This document shows positions 38,767 through 46,220 of a DNA stretch of 64,000 bases, in pieces (within the stretch, counting starts at the first letter, position 1; the number at the start of each line of letters is the position of its first letter). Position numbers and translations under genes: made by a program. This stretch comes from Pseudomonas ovata. Its GTDB lineage: Bacteria > Pseudomonadota > Gammaproteobacteria > Pseudomonadales > Pseudomonadaceae. Below the pieces are notes generated by a model that saw nothing but the letters and a program-made list of their open reading frames with translations, was not told the DNA's origin and searched no databases. The stretch is from the NCBI RefSeq assembly GCF_003131185.1, contig NZ_QFFU01000004.1, positions 285,915-349,914 of the forward strand. The letters are read 5' to 3'.

Positions 38767-38988
38767 TCAGCCAACCTTGAAGCCGGCAATCCTGCCTCGC
38801 CAGTCGAGCAGGATGCCAAGACGGCGAATGTCAGGTTCGCCGGTCGGGTAATCATCAGGTGCCCACACCTGCTCAAAACCGGTCAGTTGCATGACATAGG
38901 CTTTGACAGAAGGGACGTACCAGCTACCAACCAGGTATTGCAGCTGCTCGTTGACCTTTTCATTGGCTTCAGTGAATTCGTCGCTCAT
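38767..38988 (-). CDS. Small tandem-array protein C
   Basis: 73 residues, no signal peptide. A Glu-rich start (MSDEFTEANEKVNEQ) leads to LQYLVGSWYVPSVKAYVMQLTG, a linker with DDYPTGEP, and DIRRLGILLDWRGRIAGFKVG. It shares the array signature with A and B but has no repeats. ATG at 38988 is chosen because AAGGAAGAT lies at the same spacing as in A and B; two upstream in-frame ATGs exist. It follows the cupin gene by 78 bp with no terminator, so the two are probably co-transcribed. Confidence 0.72.
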   Translation of the reverse strand: MSDEFTEANEKVNEQLQYLVGSWYVPSVKAYVMQLTGFEQVWAPDDYPTGEPDIRRLGILLDWRGRIAGFKVG

Positions 38989-39012
38989 GCTCATCTTCCT
39001 TGTTGAGTGCGA

Positions 39013-39080
39013 GTCCGTTGATTCGGACACGTGAGCATCATGCGTCTGTGCAGCGCCACGTATGCGTTACTTATTTATAT
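39013..39080 (-). promoter_or_regulatory. Shared leader of small gene C, overlapping the cupin stop
   Basis: Box ATATAAATAAGTAACGC encodes the last codons and stop of the cupin gene. It is followed by hairpin GTCCG ttgatt CGGAC (plus-strand reading, 39013-39028) and the AAGGAAGAT site. Confidence 0.6.
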
Positions 39081-39438
39081 GCGTGGCTTCGAAAATCACG
39101 TAGATCTTGCGGCATGTTTCCAGCACCTCCCAGGTGCCCTTGAAACCCGCCGGAATCACGAAGCGGTCACCGGCGCGCAAGGTCTTGGCCTGGCCGTTTT
39201 CATCGCGCAGCACCGAGACGCCGTGGACGATCTCGCAGTATTCGTGTTCGGTGTAGCTGACCTGCCACTGGCCGGGCTCGCCTTCCCACACCCCGGCATT
39301 GAATTGCTCGCACGGGCTGTTGTAGTGGTTGTAGACAGTCTGCTGCGGGTCGCCCTTGAGGATTTTTTCCGGGGCAGGACGATAACGTTCGGCAGGCGTG
39401 CCGGCTTCGCTGAAATCGACGATGGTTTGAATGGTCAT
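39067..39438 (-). CDS. Cupin-domain protein (DUF861/cupin_3 type)
   Basis: 123 residues. Single cupin barrel: motif 1 region EHEYCEIVHGVSVLRDENG with Tyr/Cys/Glu in place of the usual His pair, motif 2 GDRFVIPAGFKGTWEVLE. This DUF861 type is often found beside polyamine or purine catabolic genes and has no settled activity. It is divergent from kauB across a 230-bp gap. The last 54 bp have been duplicated to 38633-38686. Confidence 0.85.
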   Translation of the reverse strand: MTIQTIVDFSEAGTPAERYRPAPEKILKGDPQQTVYNHYNSPCEQFNAGVWEGEPGQWQVSYTEHEYCEIVHGVSVLRDENGQAKTLRAGDRFVIPAGFKGTWEVLETCRKIYVIFEATHINK

Positions 39439-39668
39439 GCAGATCCCCTTGGCAAGCGTGTGGTGCGCGGTGGTTGTAATTGAATCAGGCGAAAGGCCGA
39501 TGATGCCTCTGATCGGCCGTTCAATAAATTAAACAAAGGCTGCTTTTGTAACCGTTTCTGTCAAATATATTGGATTTTTTGCCGGTCGCTGGTTTAGGGT
39601 GGCGAACGCTCATGGCTGTTTTAGACTCCTGCAGCCAGACCATCATCGAACACTAAGAGGACATGCGT

Positions 39669-41162
39669 ATGACCACCTTGACGCTTGCTGACTGGGAACA
39701 ACGCGCCCGCGACCTGAAGATCGAAGGCCGCGCCTTCATCCAGGGCCAGTACACCGATGCCGCCTCCGGTGCCACCTTCGACTGCATCAGCCCGGTCGAC
39801 GGCCGGCTGCTGGCCAAGGTGGCCAGTTGCGACAGCGCCGACGCCCAACAGGCGGTCGAAAGTGCCCGCAAGGTGTTCGACGCCGGCAGTTGGTCGCGAC
39901 TGGCGCCGACCAAGCGCAAGTCGACCATGATCCGCTTTGCCGGCCTGATCCGCCAGCATGTCGAAGAACTCGCCCTGCTGGAAACCCTCGACATGGGCAA
40001 GCCGATCGGCGACTCGTCCGGCATCGACATTCCAGGCGCCGCGCAGGCCCTGAGCTGGTGCGGCGAGGCCATCGACAAGCTGTATGACGAAGTCGCTGCC
40101 ACCCCGCACAACCAGCTGGGCCTGGTGACCCGCGAGCCGGTCGGCGTCGTCGCCGCCATCGTGCCGTGGAACTTCCCGCTGCTGATGGCGTGCTGGAAGC
40201 TGGGCCCTGCGCTGTCGACCGGTAACTCGGTGATCCTCAAGCCTTCGGAAAAGTCGCCGCTGACCGCCATCCGCATTGCGCAACTGGCCATCGAGGCCGG
40301 CATTCCGGCCGGCGTGCTCAACGTGCTGCCGGGTCATGGCCACACCGTGGGCAAGGCGCTGGCCCTGCACAATGACGTCGACACCGTGGTGTTCACCGGC
40401 TCGACCAGGATCGCCAAGCAACTGATGGTCTACGCCGGCGAGTCGAACATGAAGCGCGTCTGGCTGGAAGCCGGCGGCAAGAGCCCCAACATCGTGTTCG
40501 CCGATGCCCCGGACCTGCAGGCCGCCGCCGAAGCCGCCGCCAGCGCCATCGCCTTCAACCAGGGCGAGGTGTGCACCGCAGGCTCGCGCCTGCTGGTCGA
40601 GCGCTCGATCAAGGACCAGTTCCTGCCGCTGGTGATCGAGGCCCTCAAGGCCTGGAAGCCGGGCAATCCGCTGGACCCTGCGACCACGGTCGGCGCACTG
40701 GTCGACACCCAACAGATGAACACCGTGCTGGGCTACATCGAGGCCGGGCACGCCGATGGCGCCAAACTGGTCGCTGGTGGCAAGCGTATCCTGGAAGAGA
40801 GTGGCGGCACGTATGTCGAGCCGACCATCTTCGACGGCGTCAACAACGCCATGAAGATCGCCCAGGAAGAAATCTTCGGCCCGGTGCTCTCGGTCATCAC
40901 CTTCGACAGCGCCGAAGAAGCCATCCGCATCGCCAACGACACCCAGTACGGGCTGGCGGCTGCGGTCTGGACCTCGGACCTGTCCAAGGCGCACCTGACC
41001 GCCAAGGCCCTGCGCGCCGGCAGCGTGTGGGTCAACCAGTACGACGGCGGCGACATGACCGCGCCGTTCGGTGGCTTCAAGCAGTCGGGCAACGGCCGCG
41101 ACAAGTCGCTGCACGCCTTCGACAAGTACACCGAGCTGAAAGCAACCTGGATCAAGTTGTAA
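39669..41162 (+). CDS. kauB: Aldehyde dehydrogenase of polyamine catabolism (KauB/PuuC type)
   Basis: 497 residues. NAD-binding PWNFPLLMACWKLGPAL, FTGSTRIAKQLM; general-base Glu in LEAGGKSPNIV, catalytic Cys in NQGEVCTAGSRLLVE; C-terminal FGGFKQSGNGRDKSLHAFDKYTE. This subfamily oxidises gamma-glutamyl-gamma-aminobutyraldehyde, 3-aminopropanal or 4-aminobutanal. Placement near a PuuB-type oxidase agrees. ATG at 39669 has AGAGGA at good spacing; the ATG at 39663 is too close to it. Confidence 0.9.
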   Translation: MTTLTLADWEQRARDLKIEGRAFIQGQYTDAASGATFDCISPVDGRLLAKVASCDSADAQQAVESARKVFDAGSWSRLAPTKRKSTMIRFAGLIRQHVEELALLETLDMGKPIGDSSGIDIPGAAQALSWCGEAIDKLYDEVAATPHNQLGLVTREPVGVVAAIVPWNFPLLMACWKLGPALSTGNSVILKPSEKSPLTAIRIAQLAIEAGIPAGVLNVLPGHGHTVGKALALHNDVDTVVFTGSTRIAKQLMVYAGESNMKRVWLEAGGKSPNIVFADAPDLQAAAEAAASAIAFNQGEVCTAGSRLLVERSIKDQFLPLVIEALKAWKPGNPLDPATTVGALVDTQQMNTVLGYIEAGHADGAKLVAGGKRILEESGGTYVEPTIFDGVNNAMKIAQEEIFGPVLSVITFDSAEEAIRIANDTQYGLAAAVWTSDLSKAHLTAKALRAGSVWVNQYDGGDMTAPFGGFKQSGNGRDKSLHAFDKYTELKATWIKL

Positions 41163-41170
41163 TCCCCCTG

Positions 41171-41212
41171 TCGCCCGGCCTGTGCATCGTGCACGGGCCG
41201 GGCGATTTTTTT
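41171..41212 (+). terminator. Rho-independent terminator after kauB
   Basis: TCGCCCGGCC / GGCCGGGCGA, 10-bp GC stem with an inner GTGCA/TGCAC stem, followed by seven T (41206-41212). It separates kauB from the MFS gene, whose ATG is 31 bp downstream. Confidence 0.95.
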
Positions 41213-41242
41213 GGGCATTCTTTTTATCTGTTGGAGCGGTCA

Positions 41243-42388
41243 ATGCCGTGGGGTACCTATTTTGCCGTACTGGCCTCGGTCCTGAGCGTCGGTCTGGCGA
41301 TTGGCGTGAGCATGCCGCTGGTGTCGCTGCGCCTTGAAGGCTGGGGCTATGGCAGCTTTGCCATCGGTGTGATGGCGGCCATGCCGGCTATTGGTGTGCT
41401 GCTGGGCGCCGGGCTGGCCAGCCGGCTGGCGGCGCGCTTCGGCACGGCACACCTGATGCGCCTGTGCCTGTGGAGCGGCGCGCTGTCGGTCGGGCTACTG
41501 GCACTGTTGCCGTATTACCCGGTGTGGCTGGTGCTGCGCCTGATGCTCGGGCTGATCCTGACCATCGTCTTTGTACTGGGCGAGAGCTGGATCAATCAGT
41601 TGGTGATCGAGCGTCTGCGCGGACGCCTGGTGGCCCTGTATGGCAGCACCTATGCCCTGAGCCAGCTCAGCGGCCCGCTGTTTCTGGGCTGGATCGGCAC
41701 CGAAGCCGACTACGGCTTCTGGATCGGCGTGGGGCTGTTGATCGTTTCACCGTTTCTGCTCCTGGGCCGCAGCGGCGCACCCAGCACCGAAGCCTGCCAT
41801 GTGAGCTTCAATGACCTGTTCGCCTTCTGCCGCAACATCCCGGCAATCGCCTGGGCCGTGTCGCTGTTCGCGGCCTTCGAAGCGATGATTCTGACCCTGT
41901 TGCCGGTGTACTGCCTGCGCCAGGGGTTCACGGCCGACATCGCGCTGCTGATGGTCAGTACGGTGGTGGTGGGCGATGCGCTGTTGCAGTTGCCCATCGG
42001 CCTGCTGGCCGACCGCATGTCGCGGCGCACCCTGTTTACTGGCTGTGCAGTGATGCTGTTGATCTCCAGCCTGCTGGTGCCGGTGTTCATGCACACGGTA
42101 GTGATCTGGCCGGTGTGGGTGCTGTTCGGCGCCAGTGCCGGCGGGCTGTTCACCCTGTCGCTGATCCTGATCGGCGAGCGTTTCCGTGATGATGCGCTGG
42201 TGCGTGCCAACGCCCATGTCGCGCAGCTATGGGGCATCGGTTGCCTGCTCGGGCCCTTGGTGGCTGGCGCGGGCAGCCAGTGGGTCAGCGGCCACACCCT
42301 GCCGTGGCTGATGGCCGCCGGCGCTTTTGGCCTGGTGGTGCTGTTGCTGCGCCAGGGGGCGTTTGGCGACAAGCCGGCGGCGGTTTGA
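41243..42388 (+). CDS. MFS transporter
   Basis: 381 residues with about 12 membrane helices. Loop 2-3 reads ASRLAARFGTAHLMR, a weak form of the MFS motif, and LLADRMSRRTLFTG appears in the second half. GESWINQLVIERLRGRLVALYGSTYALSQLSGP resembles the YcaD/MFS-1 small-exporter group. Substrate unknown. It starts after the kauB terminator and therefore needs its own promoter, which I cannot identify. Confidence 0.85.
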   Translation: MPWGTYFAVLASVLSVGLAIGVSMPLVSLRLEGWGYGSFAIGVMAAMPAIGVLLGAGLASRLAARFGTAHLMRLCLWSGALSVGLLALLPYYPVWLVLRLMLGLILTIVFVLGESWINQLVIERLRGRLVALYGSTYALSQLSGPLFLGWIGTEADYGFWIGVGLLIVSPFLLLGRSGAPSTEACHVSFNDLFAFCRNIPAIAWAVSLFAAFEAMILTLLPVYCLRQGFTADIALLMVSTVVVGDALLQLPIGLLADRMSRRTLFTGCAVMLLISSLLVPVFMHTVVIWPVWVLFGASAGGLFTLSLILIGERFRDDALVRANAHVAQLWGIGCLLGPLVAGAGSQWVSGHTLPWLMAAGAFGLVVLLLRQGAFGDKPAAV

Positions 42389-42413
42389 GCCCGCAGGACC
42401 GCTCCTACCGCGG

Positions 42414-43997
42414 CTACAGCATGCGCTCCAGGCCGATGGCCTGGCTCATCCAGGCATTGAAACGCCGCCACCAGTCGCCCGGCTCCTTGCGCAAGGTGTG
42501 CAGGTGACCATTGTCTTCGGTGACCCAGACAAGCTGGCCATTTTCCAGGCGCACCTGGTAACTGCGCTCCGGCGACATGCCTTCCAGGGTCAGGCCGCGC
42601 AGTTGCTCGGCCAGCGGCGGGCTGTCGACCAGAATGCCGATCTCGGTGTTCCACAGCACCGAGCGCGGGTCGAAATTGAACGAGCCGACAAACATTTTCT
42701 GTCGGTCGAAAATCATCGCCTTGCTGTGCAGGCTGGAGTCCGAGCCGCTGCTGACCAGCGACGGGCTGGCGAACAACGGTGACTGGCGACGCCCCATGGC
42801 CGACGGGTCACCGGGCTGGCGGCGCATTTCGAACAGTTTCACGCCATGCTCCAGCAGGCCCTGGCGATAGGGCGCATAGCCGCCATGCACGGCCGGCACG
42901 TCGGTGGCCTCCAACGAGTTGGTCAGCAGGCTGACCGCCACGCCGGCATCGGCGCGCCCGGTCAGGTAGGCCTGGCCTTGCTCGCCCGGCACAAAATAGG
43001 CCGAGACCAGCATCAGTTCCTGTTTGACACTGGCCAGTTCCGGGCCGAGCTGGGTGGTCAACAGCAAGTGCGGGTCCGGTTCGCCCTGCGACAACACTTT
43101 GGTCGGTGCATCCCACAGCACCTGGCTGTGCGCCCAGGTCAATTGCTGCAGCCAGGTCTGCAGTCGCGGTTCGGTCTGGTAGGTCATCAGCCGCTCGTAC
43201 AGCTGCCTGTGCTGCTTGTGCGACTGCTCCAGTGACCTGGCCAGCTTGCGGCGCGCCTTGCTCAAATCGTGGTGGCTGGGCAAGAAATACATGAAGCCGT
43301 CGATGGGCTTGCTCAGCCGGCTGTTCCAGTACTGATCGAAACTGTGCCCGAGCTGCTCGGCCACCGGGCCCGCGCCGAGCAGGTCGACATCGGTGAAGTT
43401 GAGATTGGGCTCGGCGTCGAAATACTCATCGCCCAGGTTGCGCCCACCGACGATGCCGACACTGTTGTCGGCCAGCCACAGCTTGTTGTGCATGCGCCGG
43501 TGTTGGCGCGACAGGTTCAGCAAGCGCCCGACACTGCGCGTCACACCGGTTTCGCGACCTAGCTCCTGCGGGTTGAACAGCCGGATCTGGATCTGTGGAT
43601 GCGCCGCCAGAGTGGCAATGGTCTGGTCCTGGCCATCGGTGGTGGTGTCATCCAGCAGGATGCGCACGCGCACGCCACGGTCGGCGGCCTTGAGCAGCTC
43701 TTCCACCAGGGTGCGGGTGCTCAGGCCGTCATGCACGATGTAGTACTGCAGGTCCAGGCTGGTGCGGGCCATGCGGATCAGCTCGGCGCGGGCGCTGAAC
43801 GCCTCGCCGCTGTTGGCCAGCAGACGAAAGCCCGAACGCCCCTCATGGGCCTGCGCCAACGCCTGGATCGAACGGCCGAAGCTCGACTGCGCCGCCGGCA
43901 GGGCCTGGCTGGGCTCGTCGTGCACACTGCGCTGTGCACAGCCGGCCAGGCCCAGCGTGGCCCACAGGTAGAACGGCACCAGCCATCGTCTGTTCAA
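42414..43997 (-). CDS. Phospholipase D-family lipoprotein (cardiolipin synthase C-like)
   Basis: About 527 residues. The N-terminus NRRWLVPFYLWATLGLAGC is a lipoprotein signal (lipobox LAGC). Two PLD HKD motifs: HNKLWLADNSVGIVGGRN (about residue 170) and LHSKAMIFDRQKMFVGSFNFDPRS (about residue 425). It could transfer phosphatidyl groups between lipids, like ClsC/YmdC, or hydrolyse them. Start: ATG at 44012 has no ribosome site; TTG at 43997 has CAGGGA upstream and gives a tidy signal peptide. Confidence 0.85.
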   Translation of the reverse strand: MNRRWLVPFYLWATLGLAGCAQRSVHDEPSQALPAAQSSFGRSIQALAQAHEGRSGFRLLANSGEAFSARAELIRMARTSLDLQYYIVHDGLSTRTLVEELLKAADRGVRVRILLDDTTTDGQDQTIATLAAHPQIQIRLFNPQELGRETGVTRSVGRLLNLSRQHRRMHNKLWLADNSVGIVGGRNLGDEYFDAEPNLNFTDVDLLGAGPVAEQLGHSFDQYWNSRLSKPIDGFMYFLPSHHDLSKARRKLARSLEQSHKQHRQLYERLMTYQTEPRLQTWLQQLTWAHSQVLWDAPTKVLSQGEPDPHLLLTTQLGPELASVKQELMLVSAYFVPGEQGQAYLTGRADAGVAVSLLTNSLEATDVPAVHGGYAPYRQGLLEHGVKLFEMRRQPGDPSAMGRRQSPLFASPSLVSSGSDSSLHSKAMIFDRQKMFVGSFNFDPRSVLWNTEIGILVDSPPLAEQLRGLTLEGMSPERSYQVRLENGQLVWVTEDNGHLHTLRKEPGDWWRRFNAWMSQAIGLERML

Positions 43998-44077
43998 GGG
44001 GTGTCCCTGCATGCTTGATTTGGCGATATGACAGTCACAGGGGTGTAAAAGTTACGCAACAGCTACCGACACGGCAC

Positions 44078-44228
44078 GTAGGAGCGCGCTTGCCCGCGAC
44101 CGAGTGCGTAGCGCTCGCAAAATTTGTCAGACGCCACAAATACTGAACTGTGGACGCATTCAAAATTTATGAAACGCTGAAAATTTACGACTGCTAACGC
44201 AACCGGTCGCGGGCAAGCGCGCTCCTAC
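44078..44228. repeat. Long REP doublet (type I), overlapping the mocR-like stop
   Basis: 151 bp between the PLD gene and the regulator gene. Left arm GTAGGAGCGCGCTTGCCC, inner end GAGTGCGTAGCGCTCG; core with CGCCACAAATAC and CATTCAAAATTTATGAAACGC; right inner end GACTGCTAACGCAACCGG and the REP arm. The far arm supplies the TAG of the minus-strand gene ending at 44225. Confidence 0.85.
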
Positions 44229-45646
44229 AGGGGCTGGGCCAGCAGGCGCTTGATGGTCTCGCCCACGGTGCGTACGGCCGCTTCGATCTCGGGGGTCGGG
44301 CGGCCCGAGTAATTCATGCGCAGGCAGTTACGGTATTTGCCGGAGGCGGAAAAGATGCTGCCCACCGCCACCTGCACCTTGTGCTCGAGCAGGGCGCGGT
44401 TCAGGCGCAGGGTGTCGAAATTCTCGTCCAGCTCGACCCACAGCATGAAGCCACCTTGCGGCCGGCTGGCGCGGGTGCCTTCGGGAAAGTAGCGCATCAC
44501 CCAGTCGATCATCTGGTCACGGCCGCGCTGGTACTGGCTGCGCATGCGCCGCAGGTGCGGCTCGTAATGCCCGCCCTGCAAGAACTCGGCGGCAGCCAGC
44601 TGCGGCTGCGGCGCGGTGGAGCCGGTGCTGATGTACTTCATGTGCAGCACCTGTTCCAGATAGCGTCCCGGTGCCACCCAGCCGACGCGCAAGCCCGGTG
44701 CCAGGGACTTGGAAAACGAACTGCACAGCAACACGCGGCCGTCCTCGTCGAACGACTTGATGGTGCGCGGGCGCGGGTAACTGTAGGCCAGGTCGCCATA
44801 CACATCATCTTCAATGATCGCCACGTCGAAACGCTGTGCCAGGCGCAGCAGGGCGCGTTTGCGCTCCTCAGGCATGATGTAGCCCAGCGGGTTGTTGCAG
44901 CTCGGCGTCAGCTGGATGACCTTGATCGGCCATTGTTCCAGCGCCAGCTCCAGGGCTTCCAGGCTGATGCCGGTCAGCGGGTCGGTGGGAATTTCCAGGG
45001 CTTTCATGCCCAGCCCCTTGAGGGTCTGCATGGCACCGAAAAAGCTTGGCGAGTCGACCGCAACTACATCGCCAGGCGAGCACAGCGCCCGAATGCTCGC
45101 CGACATCGCTTCATGGCAGCCGGTGGTGATGATCACATCGCCAGCACTGAGGTTGCAGCCGGAGTCCAGCAGCAAGCGAGCAACCTGTTCACGCAGCGCA
45201 TCCACGCCATGGATGTCGCCGTAATACAGGCCGGGCATGTCTTGGTGGCGACTGAGCTGGCTCAGCGAGCGCAGCAGCGGCCTGAGCGTCGGGCTGCTGA
45301 CATCCGGCATGCCACGCCCCAGCTGAGTGAAGTCTTTGGCCGGCGAGAAGCGGATCAGGTCCAGCACCTGCTCCCACTGGGAAATCTCCACGGGCCGCTG
45401 CACCGGGCGCCCGACCCCTGGCAATGCCGGCGCCTTGCGACTGGCCGGCACGAAATAGCCCGACTTGGGCCGTGGAATCGCCAGGCCATTGTCTTCCAGC
45501 ACTCGATACGCCTGCTGCACGGTACTCAGGCTCACGCCGTGCTCCAGGCTCAGGGCACGCACCGATGGCAATCGGTCACCCGGCCGGTAGAAGCCGTTCT
45601 CGATGCGCGAACCCAACAGTTCGGCCAGATTGACGTACAGGGTCAA
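44225..45646 (-). CDS. MocR-type regulator (GntR DNA-binding domain fused to aminotransferase fold)
   Basis: 473 residues. Residues 1-70: GntR winged helix (LLGSRIENGFYRPGDRLPSVRALSLEHGVSLSTVQQAYRVLEDNGL). Residues 110-470: class I aminotransferase fold with PLP-binding features, the Lys in SSFSKSLAPGLRVGW, the Asn-Pro in TPSCNNPLGY and the Asp/Tyr in IIEDDVYGDLAY. MocR proteins use PLP or its adducts as signal. The start is a TTG at 45646 with GGGAG upstream, giving the usual MTLYVNLAELL N-terminus. Divergent from a DUF1127 gene, with repeat operators between. Confidence 0.88.
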   Translation of the reverse strand: MTLYVNLAELLGSRIENGFYRPGDRLPSVRALSLEHGVSLSTVQQAYRVLEDNGLAIPRPKSGYFVPASRKAPALPGVGRPVQRPVEISQWEQVLDLIRFSPAKDFTQLGRGMPDVSSPTLRPLLRSLSQLSRHQDMPGLYYGDIHGVDALREQVARLLLDSGCNLSAGDVIITTGCHEAMSASIRALCSPGDVVAVDSPSFFGAMQTLKGLGMKALEIPTDPLTGISLEALELALEQWPIKVIQLTPSCNNPLGYIMPEERKRALLRLAQRFDVAIIEDDVYGDLAYSYPRPRTIKSFDEDGRVLLCSSFSKSLAPGLRVGWVAPGRYLEQVLHMKYISTGSTAPQPQLAAAEFLQGGHYEPHLRRMRSQYQRGRDQMIDWVMRYFPEGTRASRPQGGFMLWVELDENFDTLRLNRALLEHKVQVAVGSIFSASGKYRNCLRMNYSGRPTPEIEAAVRTVGETIKRLLAQPL

Positions 45647-45677
45647 AGCATACTCCCGGCGGCTTGCGCGCACGTTG

Positions 45678-45764
45678 CAATACAGATGTCGCGAAAATAT
45701 AGCATTCAGCCTTTTGAACACGCTATCTGTACGAAAAATATAAAGCCTTTTTGAATCTGTATTG
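45678..45764. promoter_or_regulatory. Candidate MocR operators (ATCTGTA repeats)
   Basis: ATCTGTA at 45725-45731 and 45755-45761 lie in direct orientation exactly 30 bp apart, close to three helical turns. CAATACAGAT at 45678-45687 is the exact inverse of ATCTGTATTG at 45755-45764. Direct repeats on one DNA face are typical of MocR/GabR-type sites. Confidence 0.6.
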
Positions 45765-45820
45765 CGCTTGCCGTTTTCTTCATCATCGTTCCAACACCAC
45801 GCCATACGCAGGAGACGATC

Positions 45821-46075
45821 ATGAACGGGGTTATTGATGTGCAATCGGTGCTGCAAGGCAGCGAACGGGATACACACCAACCGGTTGCCCGCCAGAAACG
45901 TACACAGCCGGCGCCAACTGTATGCCTGCCCGCCACGGGCCGCCTTGCACTGTATCGTCATCGCTGGGTATCACGCCGCGCCTTGCTCAACCTGACCGAT
46001 GACGAACTGCGCGACATCGGCCTGGACTACAGCCAGGCCCGGGCCGAGGCTGCCAAGCCGTTCTGGCGTGAGTGA
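45821..46075 (+). CDS. DUF1127 small protein
   Basis: 84 residues. C-terminal DUF1127/YjiS motif: RHRWVSRRALLNLTDDELRDIGLDYSQARAEAAKPFWR. The N-terminal half is low in features. Short DUF1127 proteins are Arg-rich; some bind RNA or affect phosphate and biofilm responses. CAGGAGA precedes the ATG. It is a natural target of the divergent MocR-type regulator. Confidence 0.82.
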   Translation: MNGVIDVQSVLQGSERDTHQPVARQKRTQPAPTVCLPATGRLALYRHRWVSRRALLNLTDDELRDIGLDYSQARAEAAKPFWRE

Positions 46076-46092
46076 TACATCGCTGCTGGCTG

Positions 46093-46201
46093 GTAGGAGC
46101 GCGTTTACCCGCGACCGGCTGCGTCAGCAGTCGTAAATTTGTGGCGTTTCATCAATTTTTGTGGCCGCTTCGCGCCCAGTCGCCGGCAAGCGGGCTCCTA
46201 C
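46093..46201. repeat. Long REP doublet (type II)
   Basis: 109 bp after the DUF1127 gene. Inner ends CGGCTGCGTCAGCAGTCG and GGCCGCTTCGCGCCCAG; core AAATTTGTGGCGTTTCATC. Reverse-complement twin of 9243-9351, with a slightly different outer arm (CGGGCTCCTAC). Confidence 0.85.
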
Positions 46202-46220
46202 AACCGGTCGATGCAAAGAC

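Noticed and set aside
39621..41243. 540-codon minus-strand frame opposite kauB
   Set aside because: Shadow of a complete aldehyde dehydrogenase; it also crosses the kauB terminator.
44225..45961. N-terminally extended MocR-type protein beginning at 45961
   Set aside because: The extra 105 residues overlap the divergent DUF1127 gene and the operator repeats and resemble no domain; the TTG at 45646 with GGGAG gives the family N-terminus.
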